Shown: positions 47,293 through 57,458, counted from the first letter of the stretch. The stretch is DNA of 64,000 bases from Phyllobacterium phragmitis (GCF_002980495.1 NZ_PVBR01000004.1:124001-188000), one strand, 5' to 3'. The notes: generated from the letters alone by a model not told the origin. Translations and numbers: made by a program.

Positions 47293-49203
47293 TTATGCGG
47301 ACTTCTTCTTGTCGTCGTCGATCTCCTCGTAGTCGGCATCGACAACGTCGTCATTCGGCTGTTCCGAGGCTGCGGCTTCCTCGCCGTCTTCGGAGCCTTG
47401 AGCGGACTCATACATGGCCTGCCCGAGCTTCATCGAGACTTCCGCAAGGCTCTGCGTCTTTGCCGTGATGTCCTCGGCATCGTCGCCTTCAAGCGAGGTC
47501 TTCAAGGCAGCGATCGCGTCCTCGATGGCCGTCTTGTCATCGGCCGAGACCTTGTCGCCATAGTCCTTGAGCGACTTCTCCGCCGAATGCACCAGAGCTT
47601 CGCCCTGGTTCCTGGCCTCGACGGTGGCGCGGCGCGCCTTGTCGGCCTCGGCATTCGCCTCGGCGTCCTTGACCATATTCTCGATATCGGCATCGGAAAG
47701 ACCGCCAGAAGCCTGGATGCGGATCTGGTGCTCCTTGCCGGTGCCCTTGTCCTTGGCCGAAACATTGACGATGCCATTGGCGTCGATGTCGAAGGTCACT
47801 TCGATCTGCGGCACGCCACGCGGTGCGGGCGGAATGCCGACGAGATCGAACTGGCCGAGCACCTTGTTGTCGGCCGCCATTTCACGCTCGCCCTGGAAGA
47901 CGCGGATCGTCACGGCGGACTGGTTGTCCTCCGCCGTTGAGAAGGTCTGCGACTTCTTGGTCGGGATCGTCGTGTTACGGTCGATCAGGCGAGTGAACAC
48001 GCCACCCAGCGTTTCGATGCCGAGCGACAGCGGCGTCACGTCGAGCAGCAGAACGTCCTTGACGTCGCCCTGAAGCACACCGGCCTGGATCGCAGCACCG
48101 ATGGCGACGACTTCATCGGGATTGACGCCCTTGTGGGGCTCCCTGCCGAAGAACGCCTTCACGGCTTCCTGCACCTTCGGCATGCGGGTCATGCCGCCGA
48201 CGAGAATGACTTCGTCGATCTCGCCCGCCTTGAGGCCGGCATCCTTGAGTGCGGCCTTGCAGGGCTCGATGGTGCGCTGAATGAGATCATCGACCAGGCT
48301 CTCGAACTTGGCGCGCGACAGCTTCATCGTCAGGTGCTTCGGACCGCTAGCGTCCGCCGTGATGAACGGCAGGTTGATTTCGGTCTGCTGAGCGGACGAC
48401 AGCTCGATCTTGGCCTTTTCCGCAGCTTCCTTCAGGCGCTGCAGGGCGAGCTTGTCGTTCTTCAGGTCGATGCCCTGTTCCTTCTTGAACTCGGCTGCCA
48501 GATATTCGACCAGACGCATGTCGAAGTCCTCGCCGCCGAGGAAGGTATCACCGTTGGTCGACTTCACCTCGAACACACCATCGCCGATCTCGAGGACCGA
48601 AACATCGAAGGTGCCGCCGCCGAGATCGTAGACGGCGATGGTCTTGCCTTCCTTCTTGTCGAGACCATAGGCAAGGGCCGCAGCCGTCGGCTCGTTGATG
48701 ATGCGCAGCACCTCCAGGCCGGCGATCTTGCCCGCATCCTTGGTTGCCTGGCGCTGGGCGTCGTTGAAATAGGCCGGCACGGTGATGACGGCCTGCTCGA
48801 CCTTCTCTCCGAGATAGGCTTCCGCAGTTTCCTTCATCTTCTGCAGGATCATCGCGGAAATCTGCGAGGGCGAATATTTCTGGCCGTGCACCTCGACCCA
48901 GGCATCGCCATTGTCGCCCTTGACGATCTTGTAAGGCACAAGAGCCTTGTCCTTCTTGACCGTCGGGTCGTCATAGCGGCGGCCGATCAGGCGCTTGACC
49001 GCGAAAAGCGTTCCTTCCGGATTGGTGACGGCCTGACGCTTGGCCGGCTGGCCCGCGAGGCGCTCGTCGCTATCCGTAAAAGCAATAATGGAAGGCGTGG
49101 TTCGTGCACCTTCCGCATTCTCGATGACCTTTGCGTTCTTACCGTCCATGACGGCGACGCAGGAGTTGGTCGTTCCTAGATCGATGCCGATTACTTTTGC
49201 CAT
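47293..49203 (-). CDS. dnaK: Chaperone DnaK (Hsp70)
   Basis: Full Hsp70 of 636 residues: [17 protein letters not shown] phosphate loop, [50 protein letters not shown], the substrate domain from [16 protein letters not shown] and a C-terminal lid ending in an Asp/Glu-rich tail with [15 protein letters not shown] 49203 is the usual start; five codons upstream are an in-frame extension. A promoter and a terminator flank it, making it a single-gene unit. dnaJ is 31 kb away. Confidence 0.97.
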   Translation of the reverse strand: MAKVIGIDLGTTNSCVAVMDGKNAKVIENAEGARTTPSIIAFTDSDERLAGQPAKRQAVTNPEGTLFAVKRLIGRRYDDPTVKKDKALVPYKIVKGDNGDAWVEVHGQKYSPSQISAMILQKMKETAEAYLGEKVEQAVITVPAYFNDAQRQATKDAGKIAGLEVLRIINEPTAAALAYGLDKKEGKTIAVYDLGGGTFDVSVLEIGDGVFEVKSTNGDTFLGGEDFDMRLVEYLAAEFKKEQGIDLKNDKLALQRLKEAAEKAKIELSSAQQTEINLPFITADASGPKHLTMKLSRAKFESLVDDLIQRTIEPCKAALKDAGLKAGEIDEVILVGGMTRMPKVQEAVKAFFGREPHKGVNPDEVVAIGAAIQAGVLQGDVKDVLLLDVTPLSLGIETLGGVFTRLIDRNTTIPTKKSQTFSTAEDNQSAVTIRVFQGEREMAADNKVLGQFDLVGIPPAPRGVPQIEVTFDIDANGIVNVSAKDKGTGKEHQIRIQASGGLSDADIENMVKDAEANAEADKARRATVEARNQGEALVHSAEKSLKDYGDKVSADDKTAIEDAIAALKTSLEGDDAEDITAKTQSLAEVSMKLGQAMYESAQGSEDGEEAAASEQPNDDVVDADYEEIDDDKKKSA

Positions 49204-49323
49204 TTCACATTTCTCCATTCAGCAGGCTGCCGGGACCTCTGCCGAGCATTCCATTCAGCAGCCCCTACCGGGTTCAAACGGCACGTGGTTCCCTGCCGAG
49301 AACCAGCGCACCGTATCGCGGCG

Positions 49324-49352
49324 TATATAAGAAGGGCTGTTTTTTACTGCAA
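49324..49352 (-). promoter_or_regulatory. Putative promoter of dnaK
   Basis: Minus strand: TTGCAG (49352-49347), 17-base spacer, TATATA (49329-49324), about 120 bases before the start. The CTTG at the -35 edge also fits the RpoH (heat-shock sigma) pattern of alphaproteobacteria, but the -10 is not a clear RpoH match. Confidence 0.45.
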
Positions 49353-49413
49353 GTCACAAGACATGTAACAGCAGTAAAATCATCGACGGCCAAGGGGTCC
49401 AAAACGCCTGCAT

Positions 49414-50400
49414 TCAGACCTCTTCCCAGCCGCCGCTCTCGCCGGCGCGATAGATTGCATCGATAAACCGCTGATTCGCAATAGAGTTTTCCAATGTAAA
49501 CACAGGAACGTCCTCGCCCTGAGCCGCCCGGGCAAAGCTTTGCGCCTGAAGCTGATAGTGGTTAACATCCTGGAAATTCCACTCCGTCGCCTGACTGTGG
49601 CCGGCATCGTGAAGATTTATCCTGGCATGACCGTATTTGCCGGTGTTGAACGGTGCCTGGACCTCAATGTAACCCTTGTCGCCATGGAAGACCATCGACT
49701 GGCGCGCCGCAAGCTGCGTGGCGACATGGAAGGAGAGGTCGAAACCGTCGAATTCCGCCATGATATCGGCATAGCGGTCCGTGCCGAAATCCGGATCGCG
49801 CTCGACCTTTGCAAGCACGCGCAGCGGCTCCTTACCCGTGCTCATGCGGGTCGCGACCGTCGGATAGACGCCGATATCAGGAAGTGCGCCCCCGCCGAGC
49901 GCCACCTGGTTGCGCATGTTGCCAGGGTCCTTGTTGAAATAGGTAAAAGCGCCCTGCACATGGCGAAGCGTCCCGATGGCGCCGGAGCCGATCAGTTCGC
50001 GCACCTTGATCCACTGCGGGTGATAATAGACCATGAAGGCCTCGGCGATCAGCACGCCATAGGTGTCGCGGGCGCGGATGAGCGATGCGATCTCGCTTGC
50101 ATGGAGCGCAATCGGCTTTTCACACAGCACATGCTTGCCGGCTTCCGCCGCTTTGATCGCCCATTCGACATGTTGAGAGGTCGGCAGCGGAATGTAGACG
50201 CCGTCGACCGTGTCGGAGGCGAGCAGTTCCTCATAGGACCCGAAGGCATGCGGCGCGCCGAAACGGTCGGCCACGGCGCGGGCCTTGGCGATATCGCGGC
50301 TGGCGATCGCCGTCACCACGCCGTTATCCGCCGCGCAAAGCGCCGGGATCACCAGCGTCACACCGATTTTCGCCGTCGAAAGAACACCCCAGCGGAACAT
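49414..50400 (-). CDS. Gfo/Idh/MocA family oxidoreductase
   Basis: NAD(P)-dependent dehydrogenase of 328 residues. N-terminal [17 protein letters not shown], a nucleotide-binding variant; [20 protein letters not shown]; catalytic lysine motif [31 protein letters not shown] in the second domain. A member of the group that includes glucose-6-phosphate 3-dehydrogenase-like and dihydrodiol dehydrogenase-like enzymes; the substrate is unknown. Not obviously in an operon with dnaK, whose promoter lies between. Confidence 0.9.
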   Translation of the reverse strand: MFRWGVLSTAKIGVTLVIPALCAADNGVVTAIASRDIAKARAVADRFGAPHAFGSYEELLASDTVDGVYIPLPTSQHVEWAIKAAEAGKHVLCEKPIALHASEIASLIRARDTYGVLIAEAFMVYYHPQWIKVRELIGSGAIGTLRHVQGAFTYFNKDPGNMRNQVALGGGALPDIGVYPTVATRMSTGKEPLRVLAKVERDPDFGTDRYADIMAEFDGFDLSFHVATQLAARQSMVFHGDKGYIEVQAPFNTGKYGHARINLHDAGHSQATEWNFQDVNHYQLQAQSFARAAQGEDVPVFTLENSIANQRFIDAIYRAGESGGWEEV

Positions 50401-50548
50401 GGCAACTCCTCTTTTTTTCGTAAAGCAAGTCCAGGAAAAGTGGAAACCGTTTTCCGTCCGGACTTGCGCAAAGCAAAGAAGGTCGGAACCTACCTACCGG
50501 CGAGGTAAAAGGAAAGACTGCAAACCCGATCAGGACTTATAGAAATCA

Positions 50549-50625
50549 ATGAGCATCCACATGAGAACACGCAAACTCGGCAATGAGCTCACCGTATCGT
50601 CTGTCGGCTGCTTCGGCGGTTTCGA
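50549..50625 (+). pseudogene. Aldo/keto reductase N-terminal fragment
   Basis: The plus strand reads MSIHMRTRKLGNELTVSSVG, which matches the first 16 residues of many aldo/keto reductases (MRTRKLGxELxVSxxGLG). It then departs to CFGGFDQAA and runs antisense into the permease gene ending at 50626. Only the first strand of the barrel is left, so this is a breakpoint remnant. Two starts (50549, 50561) are possible. Confidence 0.55.
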
Positions 50626-51384
50626 TCAGGCCGCCCGCGCCACCGAAAGTCCCATGCGGCGCGCCAGCATGCGCTCGACCGCCGAGAGCCCGTCATAGAT
50701 GAGCACGGCGAGGATGCCGACGATCAGCCCTCCCTGCAGGACGAAGGCGAGATTGTTGGAGATGAGGCCCGCGATGATAACCTCGCCCAGCGTCTTTGCC
50801 GCGACGGTCGAACCGATGGTGGCAGTTGCCAGGCTGATCACTACGGAGAGCCGGATGCCCGCCAGAATGACCGGCAGAGCCAGCGGCAGCTCGACCTTGA
50901 CGAGCCTCTGACGCTCGTTCATGCCGACCCCTCTGGCCGCCTCGACGACGGCAACGGGCAAATTGGTGAGCCCGGTCAGCGCATTTTCGAAAATCGGCAG
51001 CAGGCCGTAGAGAAAAAGCGCGATCAGTGTCGGCTTTTCACCGAAGCCGATGGCGGGCACCGCCAGCGCCAGCACCGCGACCGGCGGAAAGGTCTGGCCG
51101 ATATTGACGAGGCTGCGCGACAGCGGGAGGAATTCCGCGCCGATGGGTCTGGTGACGAGGATCGCCAGCGCCAATGCCACCGCCGCGGCCGCTGATGTGG
51201 CGATGAACACGATGCGCAAATGCTGAAGCGTCAGCGTCAGGAGACTGCCGTGATTGTAGATCACCGGCGCGTTGTTCTGCGTCAGCGGTTTGAAGACCGG
51301 CTCGAACCAATCCGGCCTGACAAGGAAACATATCAGCAAAGCGAGCACGAAAAGCCGCAGAAAGACCGGCAGCGAAAGCTTCAT
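50626..51384 (-). CDS. Osmoprotectant ABC transporter permease (YehW/OpuCD type)
   Basis: Inner-membrane permease of 252 residues with about six helices; the binding-protein-dependent permease loop reads VVEAARGVGMNERQRLVKVELPLALPVILAGIR. Starts in ATGA overlap with the ATPase gene. The opposite end of the operon carries a second, larger permease, as in the YehZYXW glycine-betaine system. It is the last gene and its stop adjoins the aldo/keto reductase fragment. Confidence 0.88.
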   Translation of the reverse strand: MKLSLPVFLRLFVLALLICFLVRPDWFEPVFKPLTQNNAPVIYNHGSLLTLTLQHLRIVFIATSAAAAVALALAILVTRPIGAEFLPLSRSLVNIGQTFPPVAVLALAVPAIGFGEKPTLIALFLYGLLPIFENALTGLTNLPVAVVEAARGVGMNERQRLVKVELPLALPVILAGIRLSVVISLATATIGSTVAAKTLGEVIIAGLISNNLAFVLQGGLIVGILAVLIYDGLSAVERMLARRMGLSVARAA

Positions 51385-52316
51385 GCCGGCCTCGCCGCTC
51401 GCTTGATCAAACCTTCGACGGTGACGCGCCCGATGCGCTTTCCGTCGGCTTCCACGGGGAGCGCCGTGCGCCCCGACCAGAGCAGTTCGGCAAGCGCATC
51501 GCGCTGCGTCACGGTGACCGGCAAGGCTTCGCCCTCCGCCGTCCCCGGCTCCACCGCTTCGCCGACTTCGTTCAGCGACAGGAAGCGGAACGGCCTGTCG
51601 CCGGCGCCGATCAGCGTCTCGACAAAGGCGGTGGCCGGTTTGGCCAGGATCTCGGCCGGTGTCGCGTACTGGATCAACCTGCCCTCGTCCATGACGGCGA
51701 TCCGGTTGCCCAGATGGATGGCTTCCTCCATATCGTGCGTGACGAGGATGATCGTGGTGCCGAACCGTTTCTGGATGGCGAGCAGGTCGTCCTGCGCCTT
51801 GGCCCTGATCACCGGGTCGAGCGCGCCGAACGGCTCGTCCATCAGGAGGACATTCGGCTCCGCCGCAAGGGCGCGGGCGACACCAACGCGCTGCTGCTGG
51901 CCGCCCGAGAGTTCGTGTGGGTAGCGCGGGCCAAAAATGGCGGGATCGAGCTGGAACAGCGACAGAAGCTCTTCAACCCGCGCATCGATGCGGCTTTTCT
52001 CCCAGCCGAGCAGGACCGGCACGGTGGCGATGTTCTGCGCCACCGTGCGATGGGGAAAAAGTCCGTGCCCCTGGATGGCATAGCCGATATGACGGCGCAG
52101 CTCATAGGCCGGCATCGCCCGGTTGTCGCGGCCATCGAGCTTTATCGTCCCCGATGTCGGCTCGACCAGACGGTTGATCATCCGCAGGAGCGTCGTCTTG
52201 CCGGAACCCGACGTGCCGACGATCACGGTGACGGTGCGCGGCTCGACCACAAACGACACGTCACTGACGACCTCCGCGTCGCCATAACGCTTGGTGATGT
52301 TTTCGATCTCGATCAT
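51381..52316 (-). CDS. Osmoprotectant ABC transporter ATP-binding protein (YehX/OpuCA type)
   Basis: ATPase of 311 residues: Walker A GTSGSGKTTLLRMINRL, signature LSGGQQQRVGVARAL, Walker B VLLMDEPFGALD, H-loop LVTHDMEEAIHLG. The C-terminal part (about 245-311) has one CBS-like motif (RDALAELLWSGRTALPVEAD), shorter than the tandem CBS of ProV/OpuA that sense ionic strength. Coupled to both neighbours by ATGA overlaps. Confidence 0.9.
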   Translation of the reverse strand: MIEIENITKRYGDAEVVSDVSFVVEPRTVTVIVGTSGSGKTTLLRMINRLVEPTSGTIKLDGRDNRAMPAYELRRHIGYAIQGHGLFPHRTVAQNIATVPVLLGWEKSRIDARVEELLSLFQLDPAIFGPRYPHELSGGQQQRVGVARALAAEPNVLLMDEPFGALDPVIRAKAQDDLLAIQKRFGTTIILVTHDMEEAIHLGNRIAVMDEGRLIQYATPAEILAKPATAFVETLIGAGDRPFRFLSLNEVGEAVEPGTAEGEALPVTVTQRDALAELLWSGRTALPVEADGKRIGRVTVEGLIKRAARPA

Positions 52317-53494
52317 GCGGTCACTGCCTCGTTTCGGGCCCCGTTGAATGCGGTCATTTCGGTGGCAGCATCAAGAATGATGGCGGCGGCGAAGGCGAGC
52401 ACCACGGTCGGCACCGCGCCGAGCAGCACCAGATCCATCGCCGTCTGGCCGATACCCTGGAAGACGAAGACGCCAAAGCCGCCGCCGCCGATCAGCGCGG
52501 CGATCGTGGCAAGGCCGATATTCTGCACCAGCACGATTCTGATCCCGGTCAGGATGACGGGAAAGGCGAGCGGAAACTCGATGGAGAAAAGCCGCTGGCG
52601 GGCCGTCATGCCGACGCCGCGCGCCGCATCATTGGCCGCCGGCGGCACACCGGCGAGCCCGACCACCGTGTTCGCCACAACAGGCAGAAGCGAATAAAGG
52701 AAAAGCGCGACAAAGGCCGGCGCGGCGCCGATGCCGCGAATGCCGATTTCGGCTGCGCCCGGCACATGGACCGCGATCCAGCCGAGCGGCGCGATCAGAA
52801 TGCCGAAAAGAGCGATGGACGGGATCGTCTGGATGATATTGAGGACATTGAGCACGGCGTCGCGCAACGCCGGCACGCGATGGCAAAGGATGCCGAGCGG
52901 TATGCCGGCGACGACGGCGGCGGCAAGCGAGCCGAGCGCCAGCGTCACATGTTTGGTGGCCTCGGCCCAGAAGCTGTCGGCCCGGTTGGCATATTCCTTG
53001 AGGATCGAAAGACCGTTCCAACTGCCTGAATAGAGGATGGCCGCGACGGCAAGCGCGGCAAGCGCCAGAACGGCGATGCGCGCAACGGGTGTCAGGCGAA
53101 GCCGTGTGAAGCTATCCGCCGCCAGGAGTGCGAATGCGAAATTCAGAAGCCAGAAGCCCGAGGCGGGCGAGACGCGGGCATAGGTGTTTTCAGGTGGCGT
53201 CAGATGATTCGCGGCAAGGCCGACAAGGAGCATCAGCGCCGCAAGCGCCGCAAGGCTCGCAGCAAGCCGCCACGGCAGCGCAACCCGCAGGAGCGCGATG
53301 ATGGCGGCGACGGCGAGAACGAGCAGCAGCGTCACAGCGGCCCAAGACGGCAAGGCTTCGAAAATCGTTCGCGCCTCGCCTGGAACGATCCGGTTGGCGC
53401 GAAACGTGGCAAAGGGCGCGAGGAAGACGCCGCACACCGCAATCGCGGCGATGACGACGCCGAGTTTATCGAGGCGGATGCGGTTTCCGCTCAT
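52313..53494 (-). CDS. Osmoprotectant ABC transporter permease (YehY type)
   Basis: Permease of 393 residues: an N-terminal half of several helices absent from the smaller permease, then the common core with AANDAARGVGMTARQRLFSIEFPLAFPVIL and the AALIGGGGFGVFVFQG stretch. The two-permease layout matches YehY/YehW. It overlaps the ATPase start by four bases and follows the binding protein by about 50 bases. Confidence 0.88.
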   Translation of the reverse strand: MSGNRIRLDKLGVVIAAIAVCGVFLAPFATFRANRIVPGEARTIFEALPSWAAVTLLLVLAVAAIIALLRVALPWRLAASLAALAALMLLVGLAANHLTPPENTYARVSPASGFWLLNFAFALLAADSFTRLRLTPVARIAVLALAALAVAAILYSGSWNGLSILKEYANRADSFWAEATKHVTLALGSLAAAVVAGIPLGILCHRVPALRDAVLNVLNIIQTIPSIALFGILIAPLGWIAVHVPGAAEIGIRGIGAAPAFVALFLYSLLPVVANTVVGLAGVPPAANDAARGVGMTARQRLFSIEFPLAFPVILTGIRIVLVQNIGLATIAALIGGGGFGVFVFQGIGQTAMDLVLLGAVPTVVLAFAAAIILDAATEMTAFNGARNEAVTA

Positions 53495-53545
53495 CGGATG
53501 CCCCCTCCTACCATCACGGCACCACGCGGCCCCCGGCCGCGACGC

Positions 53546-54469
53546 CTATTTCAGAAAGCCGTTCTTCGTGAGGAAATCCTCCGCCACGGCCTTCGCCGGC
53601 TCGCCGCCGACCTGCACCCTGCCATTGAGGTCCTGCAATGTGACCAGATCGAGCTTTTCGAAAACCGGCTTCAACAGGGTTTCGATTTCCGGGTGCTCCT
53701 TCAGCACCGCCTCGCGGATGATCGGCGCCGGCTGATAGACCGGCTGAACGCCCTTGTCGTCCTCGAGCACGACGAGACCGGACGGCGCAATGCCGCCATC
53801 GGTGCCGTAGACCATGGCGGCATTGGCATTGTTGGTCTTGTTGGCGGCGGCAGCAATGGTGGCGGCGGTATCGCCGCCGGAAAGCGTGATCAGCTGATCG
53901 GGCTTCAGCGTGAAACCATAAGCCGTCTGGAAGGCGGGCAGCGCCGCGGCCGAATTGACGAATTCCGAGGACGCGGCAAGCACGACCTCGCCGCCATCCG
54001 AAACATATTTACCGAAATCGCTGAGCGTGACGAGCTTGTTCGGCTCGGCGACATCCTTGCGCATCGCGATCGCCCAGGTGTTGTTGGCAGGCGACGGCGT
54101 CAACCAGACGATCTTGTTGGCGTCGTAATCGAGCTTCTTGGCTTCCTCATAGGCCTTTGCGGCATCCTTCCAGACGGGGTCGTCGGCCTTTTCGAAGAAA
54201 AACGCGGCATTGCCGGTATATTCGGGATAGATATCGATCTCACCGGCGATGATCGCCTGGCGCAGGACAGGCGTCGCGCCGAGCTGGATGCGGTTGGTAG
54301 TGGGAATATTGTTGGCGTTCAGCACGGCCAGGATGATATTGCCGAGCACACTGCCTTCCGTATCAATCTTCGAGGAGACGACGACCTGCGCACCGGCGGA
54401 GCCGACGGAAAATCCGAGGGCCAAGGCTGCACCCAGAGCGGCACTGAGAAAGATATTCCTGTAGGACAT
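53546..54469 (-). CDS. Osmoprotectant-binding protein (OsmF/YehZ type)
   Basis: Periplasmic type II binding protein of 307 residues with a signal peptide (about 1-27, AGA-Q). OsmF-like strings are SSKIDTEGSVLGNIILAVLN, GATPVLRQAIIAGEIDIYPEYTGN (tyrosine box), AMRKDVAEPNKLVTLSDFG and VVLEDDKGVQPVYQPAPIIRE. Probably binds glycine betaine or another quaternary amine. First gene of the four-gene operon. Confidence 0.9.
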   Translation of the reverse strand: MSYRNIFLSAALGAALALGFSVGSAGAQVVVSSKIDTEGSVLGNIILAVLNANNIPTTNRIQLGATPVLRQAIIAGEIDIYPEYTGNAAFFFEKADDPVWKDAAKAYEEAKKLDYDANKIVWLTPSPANNTWAIAMRKDVAEPNKLVTLSDFGKYVSDGGEVVLAASSEFVNSAAALPAFQTAYGFTLKPDQLITLSGGDTAATIAAAANKTNNANAAMVYGTDGGIAPSGLVVLEDDKGVQPVYQPAPIIREAVLKEHPEIETLLKPVFEKLDLVTLQDLNGRVQVGGEPAKAVAEDFLTKNGFLK

Positions 54470-54650
54470 TTGCGTATTCCCCTTCGTATTCCCCGTTCAA
54501 TGCCTGATGCATCTTCATATCATGGATATCCGAACCGGTCGGAGCACCATGTTCCACAAGTGGAGCGGCTGGAGAAAAGGAAGCATTTATACGGGCAAAA
54601 AGAAAGTACCGATAATCGCATCCAACTGACATAAGCTGACTCAAATTGGC

Positions 54651-55487
54651 TCAGGACGCCTTGAGATTGCGCACGAAGGCAGCCGCCTCATGGGCGTGAA
54701 TACGGGTACAGCGGATCAGCTCGTCGAAATGCCGCTGCATGATGCGGATCGATTCGGCATTGTTGAGCACGAGATACATGCCGCCGACGAAGATCGCGGC
54801 GCGCTGCGAACCGAATACCGTATAGGGCACGGAAAAACGCTCGCGCCCGTCGAATATGAACAGGCGCAGCGACGGATAAAGTTCGTTGACGAGATCCGCC
54901 ATATGCAGGAGCTGCTCGGCTCTCGCAACGCGGGCGAGCCCGCTCCACACACCACTTCCTTCAGCCAGAGCTTCGAGCGTCTGCCTCGGCATGCAGACCT
55001 CCATGTCAGTGCCGGGCTGGCGGTTGTAATCCAACCGGAATGCCGTTTCACTTGCCTGCGTCACCGCGCTTTGATGCGTCGCCGCCGCTTCGTAAGTGAT
55101 GACCTGCGGCGTGCGCAGCAGATCGGGAATGCGGTAGGGGACATAACGGATTTTCGATCCCGCAGCCTCGGCATGCCATTTCATCAAAAGCGTGACGTCA
55201 TAGCCTTCGCTTCCTTCCTCGATTTCGAGTATGGGCCGCAACTCGCCCATCAGGCCCTTGTCCTGTGAAAGACCGAGCAGCCAGTCGAGCGATACGGAAT
55301 GGCGCTCGGCGATATTCAGCAGCGTTTCGACGCGCGGCAGACGGGGAGAACTGCCGGAAAGAAGCTGCGACAGCGCCGACCGGTCGATACCTATCGCCGC
55401 GGCGAATGCCGACTGGCTTTCGCCCGATCGGGCAACGAGTTCGACCAGACGCTTGCGGAACAGTTCCGCCAGATCCCTTTTGTCCAT
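54651..55487 (-). CDS. XRE-family helix-turn-helix regulator with a C-terminal sensor-like domain
   Basis: Protein of 278 residues. The XRE HTH (about 8-70) contains GESQSAFAAAIGIDRSALSQLLSG and LPRVETLLNIAERHSVSLDWLLGL. The C-terminal 200 residues (GYDVTLLMKWHAEAAGSKIRY to ELIRCTRIHAHEAAAF) form no domain I recognise and may bind a ligand. It reads divergently from the desaturase/PhnD-like pair, 133 bases away, and follows the OsmF operon in the same orientation, so it could regulate either. Confidence 0.82.
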   Translation of the reverse strand: MDKRDLAELFRKRLVELVARSGESQSAFAAAIGIDRSALSQLLSGSSPRLPRVETLLNIAERHSVSLDWLLGLSQDKGLMGELRPILEIEEGSEGYDVTLLMKWHAEAAGSKIRYVPYRIPDLLRTPQVITYEAAATHQSAVTQASETAFRLDYNRQPGTDMEVCMPRQTLEALAEGSGVWSGLARVARAEQLLHMADLVNELYPSLRLFIFDGRERFSVPYTVFGSQRAAIFVGGMYLVLNNAESIRIMQRHFDELIRCTRIHAHEAAAFVRNLKAS

Positions 55488-55620
55488 CTTGATCCCATAT
55501 TGTCGATGATTATAAACATATGCCCTGATCGGTTATCAGAATCAACATTCTGTCATCATACTCTCATTGTTCGACTCCGTCCCCAGTGCGATTCTCGATC
55601 CAGCAAATCGGGGCACATAC

Positions 55621-56673
55621 ATGAACGGAAAATCTGCTCGTAAGCGCGGCACAAGGCTGCGCCGCGAAAAATCATTTCGAATCGAATGGCCGACGCTGGC
55701 GCTGATCGCCGCCTGTTACGCCTTCTGGTTCTGGGCGGGTGCGTTCCTCTTCCCCTTCATGCCAGTCCTCGCCCTTGTCCTGATGGGGATCGCGGTGGCT
55801 CTCCATTCCTCGCTGCAGCACGAGGCGCTGCATGGCCACCCAACGCGCAGCGCCGGCGTCAACGAGGCGCTGGTCTTTCTGCCTCTCGGCCTGTTCATTC
55901 CCTACCGGCGCTATAAGCAGACGCATCTGCAGCATCATGCCGACGAGCGGCTGACCGATCCTTATGACGACCCGGAAAGCTATTACCGGGCGCTCGCCGA
56001 CTGGCAGAAATTGCCTTTCTTCCTGAAAACCATACTACGCTGGAACAACACGCTCCTGGGGCGCATCAGCATCGGCCCGGCACTGATGATCACCGGATTT
56101 CTCGCCTCGGAATGGAAAAATATCCGGGCAGACGACAGACAAGTCCGTTCGGCCTGGCTGCGGCATCTCGCCGGCCTCTTACCCGTCCTCCTGATCCTCT
56201 CCCTGGCGCTCGGCATTCCGCCCTGGCTCTATGCCGTGACCTCGGCCTATCTCGGCCTCTCGCTTATCGCGTTCCGCTCCTATTGCGAACATCAATGGTC
56301 GGAACGGCCGGACGGCCGGACCATCATTGTCGAAAAATCGGTGCTGGCGCCGCTTTTCCTCAATAATAATCTGCACTTCGTGCATCACAAACAGCCGAGG
56401 GCCGCCTGGTACGAGTTGCCGGCGCTTTACCGCGCGAAGCGGGAGGAATGGCAGCGGATGAACGAGGGCTACGTGTTCCCCAATTATTTCGAGGTGCTGC
56501 GCGCCTTCGCACTCAGCGTCAAGGAGCCCGTCGTTCATCCGGTGCTGCGACGCGGCCAACCGACAGCCCTGCCGGAGGCTATTCCCGATCAGGCCTTCCG
56601 TCCGCGGCGCTTCCGTATCAATATCCATGGCGGCGCAACCGCGCCGATCCCTGGGGAACCGAAATACGAGTGA
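55621..56673 (+). CDS. Membrane fatty-acid desaturase
   Basis: Di-iron membrane desaturase/hydroxylase family protein of 350 residues. Three histidine boxes are complete: HEALHGH (67-73), HLQHH (102-106) and HFVHH in LNNNLHFVHHKQP. Four hydrophobic helices surround them. ATG 55621 is taken as start, since upstream codons are not family-like; its ribosome site is weak. The stop overlaps the PhnD-like gene (GTGA). It probably acts on membrane lipid acyl chains; the substrate and double-bond position are unknown. Confidence 0.88.
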   Translation: MNGKSARKRGTRLRREKSFRIEWPTLALIAACYAFWFWAGAFLFPFMPVLALVLMGIAVALHSSLQHEALHGHPTRSAGVNEALVFLPLGLFIPYRRYKQTHLQHHADERLTDPYDDPESYYRALADWQKLPFFLKTILRWNNTLLGRISIGPALMITGFLASEWKNIRADDRQVRSAWLRHLAGLLPVLLILSLALGIPPWLYAVTSAYLGLSLIAFRSYCEHQWSERPDGRTIIVEKSVLAPLFLNNNLHFVHHKQPRAAWYELPALYRAKREEWQRMNEGYVFPNYFEVLRAFALSVKEPVVHPVLRRGQPTALPEAIPDQAFRPRRFRINIHGGATAPIPGEPKYE

Positions 56674-57458
56674 CACATATTGCAGCGCTTCCGATGTATG
56701 ACTGGCCCGAACTGCGCGATGAAACGGATGCGCGCTGGGCGGGGATGCGCGACCATCTGCGCCGGCAGGACATCGACGCGCCGGAGCAGCTCACACGGTG
56801 CAATGGCGCGATGCCGGCCGTTCCCGGCGGCATCCGTGACGGGCAGGGCCATATCATCGCCGCCGATCCGGCGAGCCTTCCGCCTGATGAATTCGATCTT
56901 TCGGTCCTGTGGCGCCATCCCGACCTGCTGGTCGCCGAGGCCTGCTGGGGACCAATGGGACTGGGGCTCGGCTCCCATGTGAGCGTGATCGGGCAGACCG
57001 ATTATGACGGCATCGCCGGCGGCAGCGGCGATTTCTATTCGAGCGTGATCATAGCGCACAAGGGCGCTTCCGGGGGCGAAGGGCAGCCGGTGCCGCCTCC
57101 ACCGGACGGCGACGCCCGCCTTCCAGCCGCGGTTTTTCGCGAAAGGCGCTTTGCTTTCAACGAGCAGGATTCACTTTCGGGCTACCTGGCGCTGAAACGC
57201 GATCTGGAAGCGGTTGGCGAAAGTCCCGCCATTTTCGCGGAAATGGTGAAAACAGGCGGGCACCGCGCCTCGATCCGCACGGTCGCCGAAGGCATTGCCG
57301 ACATCGCCGCGATCGACTGCAAATCCTGGGCGCTTGCATGCAGACTGGAACCGGCGGCGAAAGAGCTCCACATCGTCGGCTGGACGGCCCGGCGGAAGGG
57401 GTTGCCGCTGATCTGCTCACGAACATTGTTACTCGGGCAGGTCATCACTGCGGCTTAG
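56670..57458 (+). CDS. PhnD-like substrate-binding-fold protein without signal peptide
   Basis: Protein of 262 residues related to PhnD/SsuA/transferrin-type periplasmic binding proteins: THIAALPMYDWPELR at the N-terminus, LLVAEACWGPMGLG, YDGIAGGSGDFYSSVIIAHKG, RRFAFNEQDSLSGYLAL (typical PhnD block) and GHRASIRTVAEGIADIAAID. No signal peptide or lipobox, so it is predicted cytoplasmic, unlike true binding proteins. Start is GTG overlapping the desaturase stop; ATG 56694 is an alternative. No ABC permease or ATPase is near. Its last 14 bases overlap the convergent GT4 gene. Confidence 0.8.
   Translation: MTHIAALPMYDWPELRDETDARWAGMRDHLRRQDIDAPEQLTRCNGAMPAVPGGIRDGQGHIIAADPASLPPDEFDLSVLWRHPDLLVAEACWGPMGLGLGSHVSVIGQTDYDGIAGGSGDFYSSVIIAHKGASGGEGQPVPPPPDGDARLPAAVFRERRFAFNEQDSLSGYLALKRDLEAVGESPAIFAEMVKTGGHRASIRTVAEGIADIAAIDCKSWALACRLEPAAKELHIVGWTARRKGLPLICSRTLLLGQVITAA

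Noticed and set aside
53204-54634. A 476-codon plus-strand frame
   Set aside because: Antisense to the YehY-type permease and OsmF-type binding protein; Arg/Asp-rich mirror of their codons.
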